Assembly (NCBI RefSeq): GCF_022458985.1
Contig: NC_061789.1
Coordinates: 11,166,357-11,230,356 of the forward strand
Source: Mugil cephalus
Taxonomy: Eukaryota > Chordata > Actinopteri > Mugiliformes > Mugilidae
Direction of reading: 5' to 3'
Length of the DNA stretch: 64,000 nt
The notes below the pieces were generated by a model. It saw only the letters and a program-made list of their open reading frames with translations, did not search any database and had not been told where the DNA came from. Positions within the stretch are counted from its first letter, which is position 1; every line of letters begins with the position of its first letter. Made by a program: the position numbers and the translations under genes. This document shows positions 34,021 to 47,829 of this stretch, piece by piece.

Positions 34021-36205
34021 AGCAAATTTTGAGAACAAGGGCCTCAGCACACATCGTAAAATAGCCTGTTGGAGGCGAGTGTTGGCGTATGCAGGGCTAG
34101 TTGGTGAAATACAGCAGCTAGCGAGATTACTGCTAACACATGAACAAGAACAGGTACAGGCTACTAATGCTAGTAACATTAGCTTCCGTTTTCTCTGCTC
34201 TTCCTTTTGGTATTTTGTCCACCCAAGAATTCTACTGAATAGAGTAAAAATGAACTCGTATCCAACAAGTTAGCTTCCTGTCAGTTAGCTACGTGGATCC
34301 ACAGCCACTACTCAGTCCCGCTGCCAATTTCTCCCAGTGGCCACTTGTGGTACTACAGGAACCACTATTGAAAATAAAAAAACAACCTTAAACGAGGGGA
34401 ATGATAACTCTATATAACAACTAATATTTGCAAAACTTTTTTGGGCTAATGCACATTTGCAATTTTAACAACAAATAATAAATAATGATAAACATTTGTT
34501 CAAGTGAATGGCACTGTACCGTAATCTCATACCCATTTTGCATCATATTAAGTTAGCAAACGGCTATGAGGAGGTGGGGAAGCTAAGCTAACTAGCATGT
34601 TAACTGGTAGCTAAGTATCATATATGGCAATTCAGCTAAACTAGATGTTTAACTGAATGTTTAGCTAAAAATAGGCAGTAGCTTTCTCCATTTTGGATTC
34701 TCCCGCTTTCCGTTCTTACAAACGTCAGCTCTGCTGAGATGTGTTTCTACTACTCAGTTGTACAAATCTACTTCGCTATTTTAAGTTCATGTCATGGGAC
34801 AGGAGGTTAAGATGGCAATGACTCAATAATTTCTGAACACTCAGGCTGAACAATCTCTAGAAGGGATTCCAGATGAATAAATACTAATATTAATACTATA
34901 ACTACTACTTAAGCTATATAGGAAGCAAATGTAGTTTGTGAAGAAGCTGATCATATTAAAATTCAGTGTTTTGCTTTTAACTACAAACTTAAACTCACCT
35001 GAGACTTCCATGTGTGCTCTCTTATGGCACTTTCTAGTGCCATGTCGGATACATTTTTATTCCCCACCGCAAGACCATAAGTTCCATAGGGAAGAATCAC
35101 AGTAAAACTTCACAGTTTTAAATACTGCTGAGACCACACTACACGGTCTCTGTTTACATTGTGTGTATTTTATTTGAAAAACACATGGCTCTCAGTGAGA
35201 TTTCCAGTGGACAAACTGATCCTTTTTGTTTTTTTAAAGTGAAATAAGTAGGTGTAAGGCCTATGATCGGTAGAAATGGACTCCTTTGTTGTTTTAATAC
35301 ACGTGTAAAGACTGTGACAGGAGCACTATGATAATAAATACTGAGATATTTGCCAAATTATGTTTAGTGTAGGAGTGATTTACGGAAATAGTTTTTTCGC
35401 TGTGTGGGATTTTTGGTACTAACTGTTCTCCGTCAAGATAAATCAGACTGAAAAACTTCTTGTAGTACTGAGAGATTGCTGTCATCCTTTCTTTCTGTCT
35501 TTCATTCTTTCTTTCCTTTTTACGAGGACAAATCTCAGTTCCATGGAGTGAAAGTTAAAATGGACACGAAACGGCTCGGGGGCAAAATCTTCCAACAAAG
35601 AACTATTAGGAGCTTAAAGTGCTCACTTTATAAAGGCCGTGGTGCCTTGTAAATGAATACCTGACCTTCTATGTGCCAAGAACAACACTTGGGACTCAAC
35701 AGGGTGACAGTGTTAAGAGGTTGTGGGGTTTATACATATATATGTATGTATACACACATATTACAAAGAGGAAACATCTTTTTCTGTATTGGCACATGAG
35801 AAAGGAGTTGTTGGTGCATGAACAATAAGAAATATCTCGCTGGATACGGACTAATCAAACCAAATCACTCCGTATGAAGACACCCTTTACTCTTGAGTAA
35901 TTTTCCTCTGAAGTGTGTGAAAGTGCAATCAGTGTACAGTGCGTCTTGTTATATTGTACATTCAGTTGTAGGAGTCCATTCATGCAGTTTACTTTAGAAA
36001 GTTTAGTTTGTGTATTTTGAGGGAAAAAAGCAACCGCGGTTGTATATTAGCTCTTCTCTATATAATAATAATAACATTTAAAACCATGTTAATGGCATTT
36101 TACCTCATGATTGGTTCTGTAAGCAAATGCTGACGTGAGAGACACTGTAGGACTATGCAGACTTTAACTTCCCTGTTTTCATTTTATTTTCCACTTTTCT
36201 TTGAC

Positions 36206-36211
36206 AATAAA
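36206..36211 (+). terminator. Distal foxj1 polyadenylation signal candidate
   Basis: AATAAA running into a poly-A stretch and followed by T-rich sequence within 40 nt. Confidence 0.35.
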
Positions 36212-37779
36212 AAAAAAAAGTTTTACTGGATCTTGTTTATCGAACTGAAATGTTTTCTTATTTATTTATTTATTTTTGTCGTCGTACGCGTCTTCTGTGG
36301 GTGGGTTTGCCACCTTTGGTTCAAAAAGTGCTGAAACACCTCAGCATCTCTTAGATGGGTTCACGTGAAATTTGATTTAGATATTAGTGGGTACCCAGAG
36401 GATTAATTCATGTGACTTCAACGATCCTCTGACTTTAACTTCATCAACTCAGTGAATTCGTGTGAAATTATATTCAGGTATTCATGGTACCAATGGCTCT
36501 TTTTTTTTTTCCTTTTTTTTTCTACTAATTTACTTATGCGACACCTGTAGCTGGATTGCTATACAGTTTCTTATGAACATCCATGGATCTCAGAGGATTA
36601 AATCTCGATTTTGGTGATCATTTGAGGTTGGCACTTGAGTTTCAGAGTGAAATACCTTTAGCTTTTTAAATAGATCAGCTTGAAATTCGATCTTCTTAAT
36701 AGTTTTTTTTACAATTCCCAAAGTGGTGATCCTTTGACATTTTCTAATATTTCATTTTTACTACTTCACTTCTGGATTGAACCACATCCACAGCTATGAT
36801 TTGATGTTTCTTAGTGAAAACTATTGAAAACATTGGGATGTCTAGAGGGTACGCCCCCCTGAGTGGCCAAAACATGGTGAAATGTATCAGTAAATACAAC
36901 GAGGCCGGAAAAAATGTGGATTATCAGATCAAATTAAGGACAATTAGACTCAACAATGATCCATACGAAGTAGTATGGATTTGAAAAGTCGATTAGCCCC
37001 AGTTTTAGTTAGTTTCAGTTAGTTTTAGGTAATTTCAGTTATGATAAATGTAGCTAAATAAAAGATGCTAATGCTAACTAGCTGTAGTAGTGCAGCAATC
37101 CATTTACTTCTCTTGTCTTTGACAGCTGGTGATATACGTTTTTTTGAATGTGTTGGTGCAGTCAATCGCACGACAGGTCTTCACCTTTTTTTAAAAATTA
37201 ATTTTACCATTTAGACGCTATTAAAGCCTATGATTCAATGCTAATGCTGCTAATCTCCACGTTCAGCTGTCACTTTTTGCCGTAACCATGGAGACTTCAC
37301 TAGCTGTGACGTCACGTGCATACCCTCTTTTGGCATAAAATGTATTTCAGATAGACTTTTGTCTTTTATTTCGTCCAATACTTTGACCTGTGGCCTTTAT
37401 AAAACACCACGTACTAACACGCTAGTGTACAATGGTGAACATACCTGCCAAACACCAGCATGTTGTCTCTTTCGTTGTTAATTGTCAATGTTAACATGCC
37501 TGACGCAGCCTCACAGGGCTGTTACATGGCTGCATGTCTTGTTTTCTTCTGCTTGCTGTCTCTTCACCCCTCACCCCCCTCTGCTTTAGTGTTCCTGGGT
37601 CCAAGATTTACGTTGGTCTTTTCCTGCTCATCTCTTTTGGGCCCTTGCTGTGATCAGGCAGTGGATGGGTAATAGTAGCAGGGGGTGGCTGGGTTTCTCT
37701 TTCAGGGCTTTGTCTGTGCTCAGTCACACTCTTGTTCCCTATGGCGCTTGGATCTGTGGTCCTTCATTGGGTCGGTGTG

Positions 37780-38360
37780 GGGTCTAACGGGGACAAGTGT
37801 CCCACGGCCCCATATATCACCGCCTGTCTGCCTGGCTGTAGACCACACCGTCTCTCTCTGACCCTGCGGCAGATTAGCAAGGTGGCTCACGTTCAGAGGG
37901 TCAGATGAATAGCGGCGGTAATCAAATGCAAATATGTAGAATTTAAGAAGCCTGCGTCCCCCCGGGGTCGTGAACAGACAGGCTCGTTCTCAGAGAGCCT
38001 GTCCGTGGCCACTGATGAGGTAATGAAGGACGGAGATAAAGTAGTGTAACGCTACACCTCTGTATGATGGACACCCTACACTCCACGGGAAGAGCAGGAT
38101 CCTACATCTTCATGCCCAGCCCGAGTTCTTTTTCCTGGAAAGGAGAGCTGAAGTTTCCCCTTCCCCACCTCCCCCCACCCAGGCACAGCTCCCTGCAGGC
38201 CCCCCTGGACAGCTATTACCTGCTGGACGTGGCTCTCCAGCTGGATTGCACAGGGCTCATAATTATAATGCGGCAGGCCGGTTAGATGAGAGGCCCGTGG
38301 TAACCTGACGCAGGTATTATTCTCTGGCCTTGCTGACGGCCGCAGGTAAGAGGAGCCTCC
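37780..38360. promoter_or_regulatory. Candidate conserved non-coding element with octamer and TAAT motifs
   Basis: This block lacks recognisable repeats and differs from its AT-rich flanks. It includes a perfect octamer site ATGCAAAT at 37926-37933 and a CATAATTATAATG homeodomain-like cluster near 38258-38270, set in GC-balanced sequence. It lies about 4 kb downstream of the foxj1 stop. Enhancer function is inference; cross-species alignment would decide. Confidence 0.3.
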
Positions 38361-38537
38361 AGGTGAAACGCTAACCCCTGGTACGTGTTCCAACCGAGAA
38401 ATGCTGCAAACTGAAAGTGCTAAACGCCAACACCTGATGTGGCCGAGAGGACGATGCAGCCATTCATCGTAGAGTTAAACCGATGTGAGCGTACAGGTAG
38501 CAATAAAATAACTTTGTTCAGTTCTTTGATTTATGCG

Positions 38538-38896
38538 CATCGAGCAGGCATAACTTCATGACCACCTTCCTAATATGGTGTTGGTCTCCCTTGTGCCTCA
38601 GAAACAGTTGTCATCAGAAAATGGACATGGGCCTTCTGGGCCGTCCTACAGGTTAGAGTTAGAGTTAGTTGGTCTTGTTTTTGTGTGTCTGCCTGATTAC
38701 AGGCTGCATACTGATGGGGATGACTGCTAGCATCAAGGATTGTCAACACTAAGGGGTGGGAGTACCTGGTCTGGTCTAGGTAGGTGGTACATTTTTAAGT
38801 AACATCCACATAAATGTCAGATCCAAAGCCAAAAGTTTCCCAGCAGAACATGTTACAAGATGATCCATGGTCATAATGTTGTGGCAGATTGGTGTA
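38538..38896. mobile_element. Interspersed repeat with GATCGG-type inverted ends, copy 2
   Basis: Begins GCAGGCATAACTTCATGACC and ends GGTCATAATGTTGTGGCAGA. The interior shares ACCACCTTCCTAATATGGTG and CCACATAAATGTCAG with the copy at 17220-17554. Confidence 0.7.
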
Positions 38897-41269
38897 CATT
38901 CTTAATTATCTGATTAGAGCTGAACTTTTTTTTTTTTTTTTTTTTTAGACCTCAGGATTAGTTGGTGACAACAAATTTAATTATGTTTGTCCAGGGCAGC
39001 GGCTATAGACATGAAGTGAAGCCAGACACGGGAGACATGGAGGCGGCCATATTGGGTTGCAGCATTTGCAGTAATGCTATGGAGGTGCTCCTGTCCGGCC
39101 TTCACAAAGTAGTGGATCACTAACTGTTGCTAACTAGACAGCTAACAGTTACTGTTGAGCCTTTATCCATAAAATTATGAGCATACTACGAGCTACTATG
39201 ACAGTGGATGACTGCAGCTGAGCTACATGACGTTTAAGTATATCAGCACTCGAACCAATCGAAAACAAACTGGTTTAGGCCATCATGTAGCAAGGTTGGA
39301 AAAAGGACAGCAAGTACGATCGACTGAAACCAAACAAAAACCATGAATCCCATAATCTTCATTTACACTGTTCCTCAGATAATTCATATGAGAGTCCATT
39401 CAGAGATCCCCAGAGGGGTGAAACTGATGGAGGTATGCGTCGGGTGCATTCTTCTCCGTCGCCCCATGACTGGTATTCCTCTGCACTCACAGAATGCGGT
39501 TTGGTGAGGAATCTGCTGGGAGCTTGAACTGCTCTTGTGAGCTGAACCTTATCTACAAGAAGTGAAAACAGTGGACGACGGAGCGATGGGGAATACATCT
39601 TTTTTATCACACAGCTAATGAAAGGCCTGTTTCCCGGGTAACTGCTGGTACCATTGTCATGTAAGGCTGGCTGGGCTGGAGGGGGTGTAGCGGAGATGGG
39701 TGAGAGTCTGTGACTTGTCTTACGGAGGCGCTGGTGTTGATTGGGGCTGAGGAGGAATGGTGGAGCTAACAGAAGGAGAGGCTGGATGGTGCCCCAGATT
39801 TATTGCGGTGTGGTGGTTTTGCGAAAGTTCACTTATGTTCGCAAAGTGGGCCTCCGCGGAGCTAAAACACTCTGTATTCCCAGGAGTACGAGAAGAGGTT
39901 CACTTAAAACATGCATAGACAAGAAAAAAATCTTGCATTCAATCCCACAAGTTTGGTGTTTGATGATCCAGCATCCCCATCTCTGATTCCCCGCTGCTGT
40001 GTGTGTTGCTTTGGAAGTCTTATCTAATTGTCACAGCAGCACATGAAAAATCAAACACCATAAAACACATCAGAGTGGCTCTGCGGCTTAATGGGCTGCT
40101 TCTCTGTTTACTTAAACGCTCCGAAATGACCTCAGAAACCAGAGTGACACATTTTAAAAGGCCGTCAACGGGTTTTTAAGAGGTTACTGTGTCAGTCAGC
40201 GTCATTGAATTTGTGCACTGAAATAAATTCTTGATGAGAAACATAAACATGAATGGACGTAAATGGCGAGAACTGCCTTTTCAGGTGACGCCTGAATGCC
40301 TCGCATGAAAATATGAACCACATACTTGCAGCTGTGCGCATATTATTAAAGATAAATGTGATAACCTTGAAGTTTTCTATTATTTTCCCACTAAACTAGA
40401 CTAGAAATAAGTGCTGATGCCATGTGGATATGACGTTTTCGGGGTCACGGCGAAGATTTGTAGATCATTGTATGCAGGATCTTAAGGATGAATGTGGGTG
40501 TATGTTTGGGGAGTGTGTGTGTTTGCATGCTTGCCTCTTTCTCTGTGTGTGTATTTGTTGCAGTGCAGGCTGATGCCTTCTTTGTCGGGAAGACACAGGC
40601 AGAGGGGTAATCCGACATCCATCACGGGCTTAGTGAGCAACACACACTCTGTGTAACAACAAGGAAACAATGGCTGGGGAAACAGAGGGAGGGCCTCTTT
40701 ATTCATTACGCAGGGCTGGGGGACGCTCTTTTGTAGGTGCTTCAGAGGAAAGAATGAGGCAGCACAGCTCCGACATGACAAAGCCGTTTGAGGAGAGACC
40801 AGTAAAACTCCATTTCAAGCTGGGAAGCTTGTGGAGGAAAAACACTGTGACCTGACTGAATGTGGGTGTCCTGTCAAGACACACGGGGACGTTTCTGGTC
40901 GCTTGAAGTCCCTGCAGCCATGAGATAAATGCAATAACACACCTTCAACACAGACTGTGTGTAAATTTGGACGAAGACTCCGTGTCATTCCTGAGGAGGG
41001 ATTTCAAAGCTCAGTGTGGTGTCTTGGCTGTGTCCATCTTGGCAGTGCTTGACTCCAACTAACTACCAGCTAATTAGACGCTGGTCAAAGAGCTGGAAAG
41101 TAAGTGGAATTGATGCGGGCGAGATTCGCAGAAGCAGACAACCGCCTGTCACTCAAAGCAGCCACGCCTTTAATTAAACATAACTTTAAGCCTTGGTATA
41201 ATTTAAACAGGAGAGTTTTATAAGCAATGTATTTTTTGTGTCAAGCTGTGTCTCTGCTCTTGGACATTT

Positions 41270-41895
41270 TTAAAGGGATCCACCACCTCTATGTGAGATT
41301 TAATCACTCATCGTATTTCCCCCAGAGTTGGACAAGAGAGAAAAAGCGTTTTTTAAATCAGTCCAGGCATCGTGTTAGTCCGTCAACACAGCTGTTAGCT
41401 TTAGCTTAGCATAGGTGTTATAATGTAGTGTTGCCAATTAGCCAATTAGTCTTTTGGAAAACTGATAAATAAACTCAAGAGTTTTCCCAATTACTTCTTG
41501 TGGCCTGTACATTCACATCGATCACCTGAAAACCAGTCACGTTGGTGTGTTGACGGAAGTTTGGGGTTTTCAGGTGCTACGTGGTGTTTTTGCGCCTGAC
41601 AGTGGTGCTTTGCTGGAATATAGTACCAATTCTAGGCATCGTGTTAATTGCATTGACATTTTTACTCGATATAAATGTACAGGTCACAAGAAGTACTTAG
41701 GAAAATTCTTCACTTTTGCGAACCACTGGCCAATTAGCAACACTACATTACAAGGTCTATGCTAAGCTAAAGCTAACAGCTGTGCTGCACAGAGTAGGAC
41801 AAGGCCTCGACCGATTTAAAAACACTTTTTCTTACTTATCCAACTCTGGGGAATATGGTGAGTGACTACATTTCACATATGAGTGGCCCTTTAAT
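41270..41895. mobile_element. Foldback MITE copy 2
   Basis: Starts TTTAAAGGGATCCACCACC and ends GTGGCCCTTTAATC. It matches 8534-9112 across GTTAGCTTTAGCTTAGCATA, AAACTCAAGAGTTTTCCCAA and CAACTCTGGGGAATATGGTG. The two halves form a long imperfect inverted repeat. No ORF with transposase features is present. Confidence 0.75.
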
Positions 41896-44099
41896 CTAAT
41901 GGTCTGGTTTGCTGACTTTTGGAACCAGCCTCAAGAGGACGTTAGAAACTGAGTGGATGTAAACAAATATTTAGTTACATAAAATTTCATGTTAAATCAG
42001 GTAAATGAGGTAATATTGATGCACTTTCTGTTTTTGTTATAACTACATTTCTCATCTGATCTGGATCTGAAATACTTCTTCCAAACAGGCCCTGACGCGG
42101 ACAGTCGTACTGTGCCAAGGTACAGTATAAATCGTTCATGAAATGGGGCAGCACGCATGGAGGCTTTTTGGGTTTATTTGTTTTTAAATATATATTTTAA
42201 TTTTAAAGTAGCCTTAATTTTCTGGATAACTCGAAGGGGGAGACACATTGGTGTCTTTAGAGACATGTTTAATCATTAAGCGCTGCATGATTTTCATTTT
42301 TAAAGCCTCTTACTAGCTATAGAGGTCAGTTTCACACCTCAGACCAGATATCTGTGCATCAAAGAGCAATGTGGATAGGAAGGATTGTTTTTATTCATCT
42401 TTATTATTTAATTTGGACAGAATTTGATTCGTCACCGCTGTTTGTCTTCATTGTTGTCTTCGAGCGCTCTGCAGTGTTATGCTGTCCAGGTAACACGAAG
42501 GTCAATGACTCTCTGCAGTGACAGAACAATGCTCTCTGAATACCAGAGTCAGTTAACAAACATATTCTCAGCTTACACTCCTGTCTGTGACATTTCACAC
42601 CGTCTATGTGCATTGTTTCCTTCACACACACACACACAGCTGATCGTCTTCTCCTCATGTAATGGTGACGCAAAGAATAAAAAATTTAATGTCAGACTTC
42701 CACATCTTTCTTCTGCTGGAACCCCTGATGTAGGCCGTTTGGTAACACAAACCAGTTGCCCGTGTACATTGCGTTGCCGGGAGGGAGCGTGTGCAGCATC
42801 GTCGTCCTGGAAAGAGAGTCACCTGACACCTGCATGTGCCGTCGAACTGTCCCGGTCCCAGAAAACAACTGAAAAACAAACATAAACAGAGCCGAGGCAG
42901 CTGGAGGCGGGCTGAGCTGTGTGAGTGTTCTCGGAGGCCACAGTTTGACCTTGGCCGGGCAAGCCCAGGCCTGCCTCTGAATGATGGGAGGGAACCTCAC
43001 CAAAGCCACCAGCAGGACTTGGACTGACTCAATGAGAAATGGAAATACCACGCCGGGGCAAACAAGGGCGTACTAGTCTCCCTCCACTTCGCTCCATCTT
43101 TTTAAGGATTCCTTTCTTTTTCCATTCCCCAACACTCACCGGATTCCAACACAGAGCTTGGCGCGCTGCATAAGCATTTACCACAGAGGATACTTTCTCT
43201 CCGCTTCTTCCCTTATTCCCGCTCGTTACTCACTCCTTTCTAAACTTTAATTTGATTTCTTTATTTCTTTGTTTATTTCACAGTGGAGGGAACGCTTTGA
43301 AACGCTGCTGCTTTACATATCTTAGACTCAACCCTCAATAGGTGAGCTGCCGTGGCGACGACGGCGACAAAAGCCTCCTGTACACACACCCGGTCAGGCC
43401 TGGTCCAAGTCGCGGACCCCCTTCGCTGCTGCTGCACCAGCCCCGAAAGTCTGTCCATTCACTGGTGCAGCCTCACACCCCCAGCAAACAGAGTCTCTCT
43501 GTTGTTCCTGCGTCCACAAAGTGATTTGATGAGGGTGGACGTGGGATCGAGGGAGAGGGCGGCTCGTTTTCCCAAACCGCTCCCAGTCGGGATGATGTTT
43601 CTGGCAGAGCTCTCTTCAACAGCGCAGCTCTTCCCGCGTCTGCTATCAGTCTTCTGCAGCGGGAGCTTCCAGTGGCGGCCAGCTGATTTGTGATTTCACG
43701 CTGCAGCATGTTTTATCGCCCTATCACACCGAGCAGCCACACAGACGGTTGGCTTCAGTTTGTCTTGTGTGTTTGTGGAGCTGCGGCCAGCGTAGGCCTT
43801 GTGTCAAGCTGTTACACTCAGCAAGTCTTTGTGACCAGTGGTCGTACACCACCTAATTTTTTTGCTTCTTGTCCTTTAGGGCCAAGATCAAGTGTAGTAT
43901 CTATTCTTGTCTGCATCCTATGAGATGGAGTAGGAGCCCCATGTCACTGATTCCTCTTTTTATCCACAGGTGAGGTACCCTTTAGCATGACTCCTAACCT
44001 TTAGGTGTGCTCACTACTCTTTTTTTGTACAAACGCATGGTTGAAAAAAACAGAACAAATCCCTTGTGTGGCCAGAACGAGGTTGATCTAGATGTTGTG

Positions 44100-44400
44100 A
44101 CTTGCCACCTGGAGCACGTTGCATTTAAAGATGGTTGTGTTGTGGTTAGCGCAGCAAGAAGGTCGGGATCGAGTCCAACTAAACCTTCCAAAGACATGCT
44201 CTTTAGGTTTATTGGTGATTCTAAATTGACCATAAGTATGAGTGTGAGTGCGAATGGTTGTTTGTCTCTGTGTTAGTCCTGCGATAGGCTGGCAACTTGT
44301 CCTGGTTGAACCCTGCCTCTTGCCCCAATGACGGCTGGGATAGGCTCCAGCAACCCCTGCCACCCTAGTGAGGGTAAGCGGTTGTAGAAGATGAGATTTA
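44100..44400 (+). mobile_element. Common teleost interspersed repeat (GGGATAGGCTCCAGC type)
   Basis: Contains the linked phrases AAGACATGCTCTTTAGGTTT, ATTGGTGATTCTAAATTGACC, TCCTGCGATAGGCTGGCAAC and GGCTGGGATAGGCTCCAGC, ending near GGTAAGCGGTTGTAGAAGATGA. This ordered set recurs throughout fish genomes as a SINE/LINE-derived repeat; the exact family name is not assigned here. Confidence 0.65.
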
Positions 44401-45600
44401 AAGGTTGGATTCATCCTTGAATTTACCACAGAACCTGACACATGATGTCCTGAACCAAGGGTCAACATACTGTAGTGGCAGCCATCTTTGAGCTTAGTAT
44501 CAATGTCTCCTTAAGGCCTCCGTGCTGTCGGCACCTTTGTAAAGGCTCTTTAAGGTGCTGCGAGACATAGAGGAAACTTAACCTACGCCGATGCAAGTCA
44601 CTTGGGCGCTCATGAACGTCACCCTAATATTAGTCAGTACTGTATCGTTTTTGCTAGTCGGCTTTATTTGCGTTTTTATTTCCTGCTTCAGTCTCTTTTG
44701 TCAAAATTTCACTGAAATTTCTCCAAAGACCAGTTGTACTTGTGTCACTGAGCCTTTTCCATTAACCTTTCCTTGCTGCGTTCTGTCTTTCAACCATCAA
44801 TTCGAAAAATGCTGAGATGGAGAAACAGCCGGAAATACTAAAGTAGAAACACTGTCACCGCCTATAACCTATATAATAAGGCTCACTGTAAGTGTCAAGT
44901 CTAAGCTTTGATGTTAAGTACGCGCCCCATCTTAGTTTGGCTTATTAGCATGGTAGCATTAGCTAAGTAATTGTCAATATGGTATTAAACATGGTAAAAT
45001 GGAGAAGTTAGAGGATCAACTCAGCAGTTTAAATTAAACATGAGCGCCTGAGCTCATTGTCATGGCAGCATTTTAATCTTCACATGGAGGGCTCTGTGTG
45101 CTGCCAAAGGAAGAAATGCCTTCCGGAAAGTGAAAAGTCTCTCCATAATGAGGACACAAACACCGCTGCAGCTTTGGGTTTAATATGTGATTTAATAACC
45201 TCTGCAGTCAAGGAATGATTGACCTGAAGGGACTCGAACTGAAGGGTGCATCCACGATCAGACTTCGAGTTTTAGCATCGCACAAGGAAGCCGTCCTGGT
45301 CGTTAGCGTCAATTTATCATCTGAATGTATTCGGCAGGTTCAAACCCTGTGCAGCGTGCTGCTTGTTATGCAGTTAATGGCCGAGCAGAGCCCCTCACAG
45401 CATCTTTACAGCTGGGTGAGCCGGGGCGGGACGCTGTGTTTGTGTGGGGTGATCTTTACACCCCCCGCCGGGGATCAGACAAACACTTATTAACTGAGAG
45501 GAATGCAAACAGACGCAAGACAGGAGGGTGGAGGGTGGAGGGCCAGGGGGGGAGGATGTGGGATGAAAAAAAAAGTGAAAGGAGAAAGAGGAGAAGACAC

Positions 45601-45621
45601 CCTCCTCCTCCTCCTCCTCCT
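45601..45621. repeat. (CTC)7 triplet tract
   Basis: Short CTC repeat following a purine-rich stretch (45520-45598); the strand switch from purine to pyrimidine may form unusual DNA structure. Confidence 0.8.
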
Positions 45622-45829
45622 CATTTACTTCTTGTAAACCCTACCCCACCCCACCTCTCCCCTCCATCAGGAGAAGGATCCAGAGTTTTCCAGAAGAACA
45701 CTGCACCGACGCAACAATTACACACTGGGCTTTTATTTTGGGGCTTTCATTTTTATTCTTTGTGGCCTAATTGAACTATTCTTTATTGAAATGTGCAAGT
45801 CTCTGTTGGGGATTAGAAAATAAAATGTG

Positions 45830-46250
45830 CACAACTTAAATTGGATCTACTTAAAGGGCCACACATGCTCATTAATGACAGGCCCTCTGCAGAAAGACTT
45901 GCGTTGCTTATTAGCTTGAACATTTGATTTATTTGATAAGAAAAATTATCGCGGTTTGAAGGATAAAGTGAATGTTTGTGTTTCGAGGTCAAAGCCGTGC
46001 AGGACCATCCTCTGACATGTGAGAGGTCCGGATCACTTGCAAACACATTGTGTGAGAAAGGCAAAATCCATTAGCAAACAAAGTCACGCCGAGGGCATCA
46101 ACACCTGACATGCTCAGCAGCAGCTTCTCCATCACTAATCTGCTAAAACCCCTCACCCCTTCCAGTTTAAAAGCCACCAAGGCTAATCCATGACTTCCAG
46201 TCGTCTCTCTCCTGACTGTTTGCTTGACTGTTCTCATATCATCCTCACCG
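45830..46250. promoter_or_regulatory. Candidate conserved non-coding element
   Basis: Repeat-free block with several TAAT/ATTA words (CTCATTAATGAC, TTATTAGCTTG, CCATTAGCAAAC, CACTAATCTGC), a GATAAG word and TTATCGCGG. Word density exceeds that of its surroundings. It may be an enhancer of foxj1 or a more distant gene, but only comparative data can show this. Confidence 0.3.
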
Positions 46251-47308
46251 GTGTAAAAGTTTGACATTTTTATAAGTAATATCTACTGGATTTTTATTCT
46301 TATTTTTGTATTAAAGCTAACTAAAACTAAACCTATTCCTGGCCCTCTAGCGCTTTGTCTGCTTACTGGACTTCCTTCTGAACATGTCACTCTTTGCCAT
46401 CTTTCTTCTTCTCTGCATCGTCCACATGTGAGCTGTGCCTCCGCCCTCTCACAGTGACCTTGCCCGGCGGTCGCCTCCCTCGGCGTATCAGTCCCTCAGC
46501 GTCCTCAGGGCGTGTTTTGCAAGTCAACAGTTCCCATAAAGCAGGAGCACCCCGCTGCCCCTGAGCCGAGCACACAAACGGCCGGTTATTCAGTGCCTTA
46601 AAAAACCAGGATTAAGGAATCAGGGATCCTGAAAGACCGCCACGCCGCCCCGGACTCAGGAGTTAAGCGGCCGTGAATGAGATGTGGCCACTCCAAAACA
46701 AAGCTAGTGTGTCACTCAGACGGGAATGCTGACGTCACGGCTCACAAAAGAAGGGACGCCGGGCCCGTAAAATATAGTACTGCCTCTGAGTGCTTTTTTT
46801 CTCCCCCCTGTTTGAGTCTTTGCAGCTTATCAAATATGCATCTGTGCCGCTGCCAAGTCTTCTCCTTCAATAGTTAGACATTTACTCTGAGCCTTGTTGA
46901 GAGCCATCTTTTGATCCATATTGGGTAAAATATAGACTCTCTCTGTCTCCTCATGGGTGGCCCTGTTTGGCCAGAGGACACAGGCCTGCAGACTTTCGTA
47001 GTGGTCTCCATGGGGATGAGCAGGACTTGGGGAGGTATCTGGCTTACTGGAAACGTGGTTTATTGTTGACTTTCAGGAATGAGGAGGGGGCTGCTGCTCC
47101 TACTCGAGCTGGAGGGGTGAGGGTGGACGGGGTGGGTGGGGGTGGAGTTTGGTGCATCAACTTCCTGGTTGTGTGAACTCTGGCTCAACGGGGGTTTCAT
47201 TGAAACGGCTCACCTGAGACAAACTGTGGCTGTGCACAACAGACATCATCTTTGAGATGCAGGATATCGTGTGTTAACTACTACCACTGAGCCCACTTAC
47301 TCCATATT

Positions 47309-47829
47309 TTAACCTCCTGAGACCCAGTCTTTTATTTGGTGAGCGTTTTTAATTTCTCTGAGGTATTTGGCATTAGTAGGACCTGAGACATATAAAAACT
47401 AAGCTTCATCTTTGAACAGGAAGTAGTAATTTTGGGGGGAAAAAAACCCTGTGTCCTCATACGTGAACACTGGGATTATTTGATTATTTATATTATAAAG
47501 AAGTCACCAATGTGTGACAAAATGTAGAACTGTTTATTTTAATACCTGAACATGACTGTGCAATGACAGAATTGCAAACAATGAGTCCCAACGTCTCAAA
47601 CAAGTGCTTGCTACTTAGCAAAAATTGCTAATTTGTTAAATTTGAGCGTCAAATCAAACTTGAAATGTTAATAAGCATAAATAAATAAATTTTAATCTTT
47701 GCTACCACTAGATGGCAGACTAAAGCATCCACTAATGAGGACAATGGGTTTAAATAAAGCAGAATAAGCTGCAATAAAACCTAAAAACTTACCGTCCCCA
47801 TATGAGGACACAGGGTCTCAGGAGGTTAA
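47309..47829 (+). mobile_element. TTAA-flanked MITE copy A (CCTCCTGAGACCC ends)
   Basis: TTAA at 47309-47312 is followed by CCTCCTGAGACCC; the other end is GGGTCTCAGGAGG followed by TTAA at 47826-47829. The 13-bp terminal inverted repeats are perfect and the TTAA repeats are the expected target duplication of piggyBac or Kolobok elements. The interior has no transposase and includes the paired CCATATGAGGACA / GTCCTCATACG words. Confidence 0.85.

Larger units (their letters stand above)
33823..36215 (+). other. Probable foxj1 3' UTR and immediate downstream sequence
   Basis: AATAAA hexamers lie at 34015-34020 and 36206-36211. The first would give a 3' UTR of about 210 nt, the second about 2.4 kb. 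The sequence at 35500-36200 is AT-rich with UTR-like ATTTA and TGTA words and no ORF, so a long form is possible. Transcript ends are needed to choose. Confidence 0.4.

Noticed and set aside
45325-45774. 149-residue plus-strand frame in the foxj1-amdhd2 interval
   Set aside because: It runs through a purine-rich and CTC repeat tract, has no recognisable domain, and lacks splice context.
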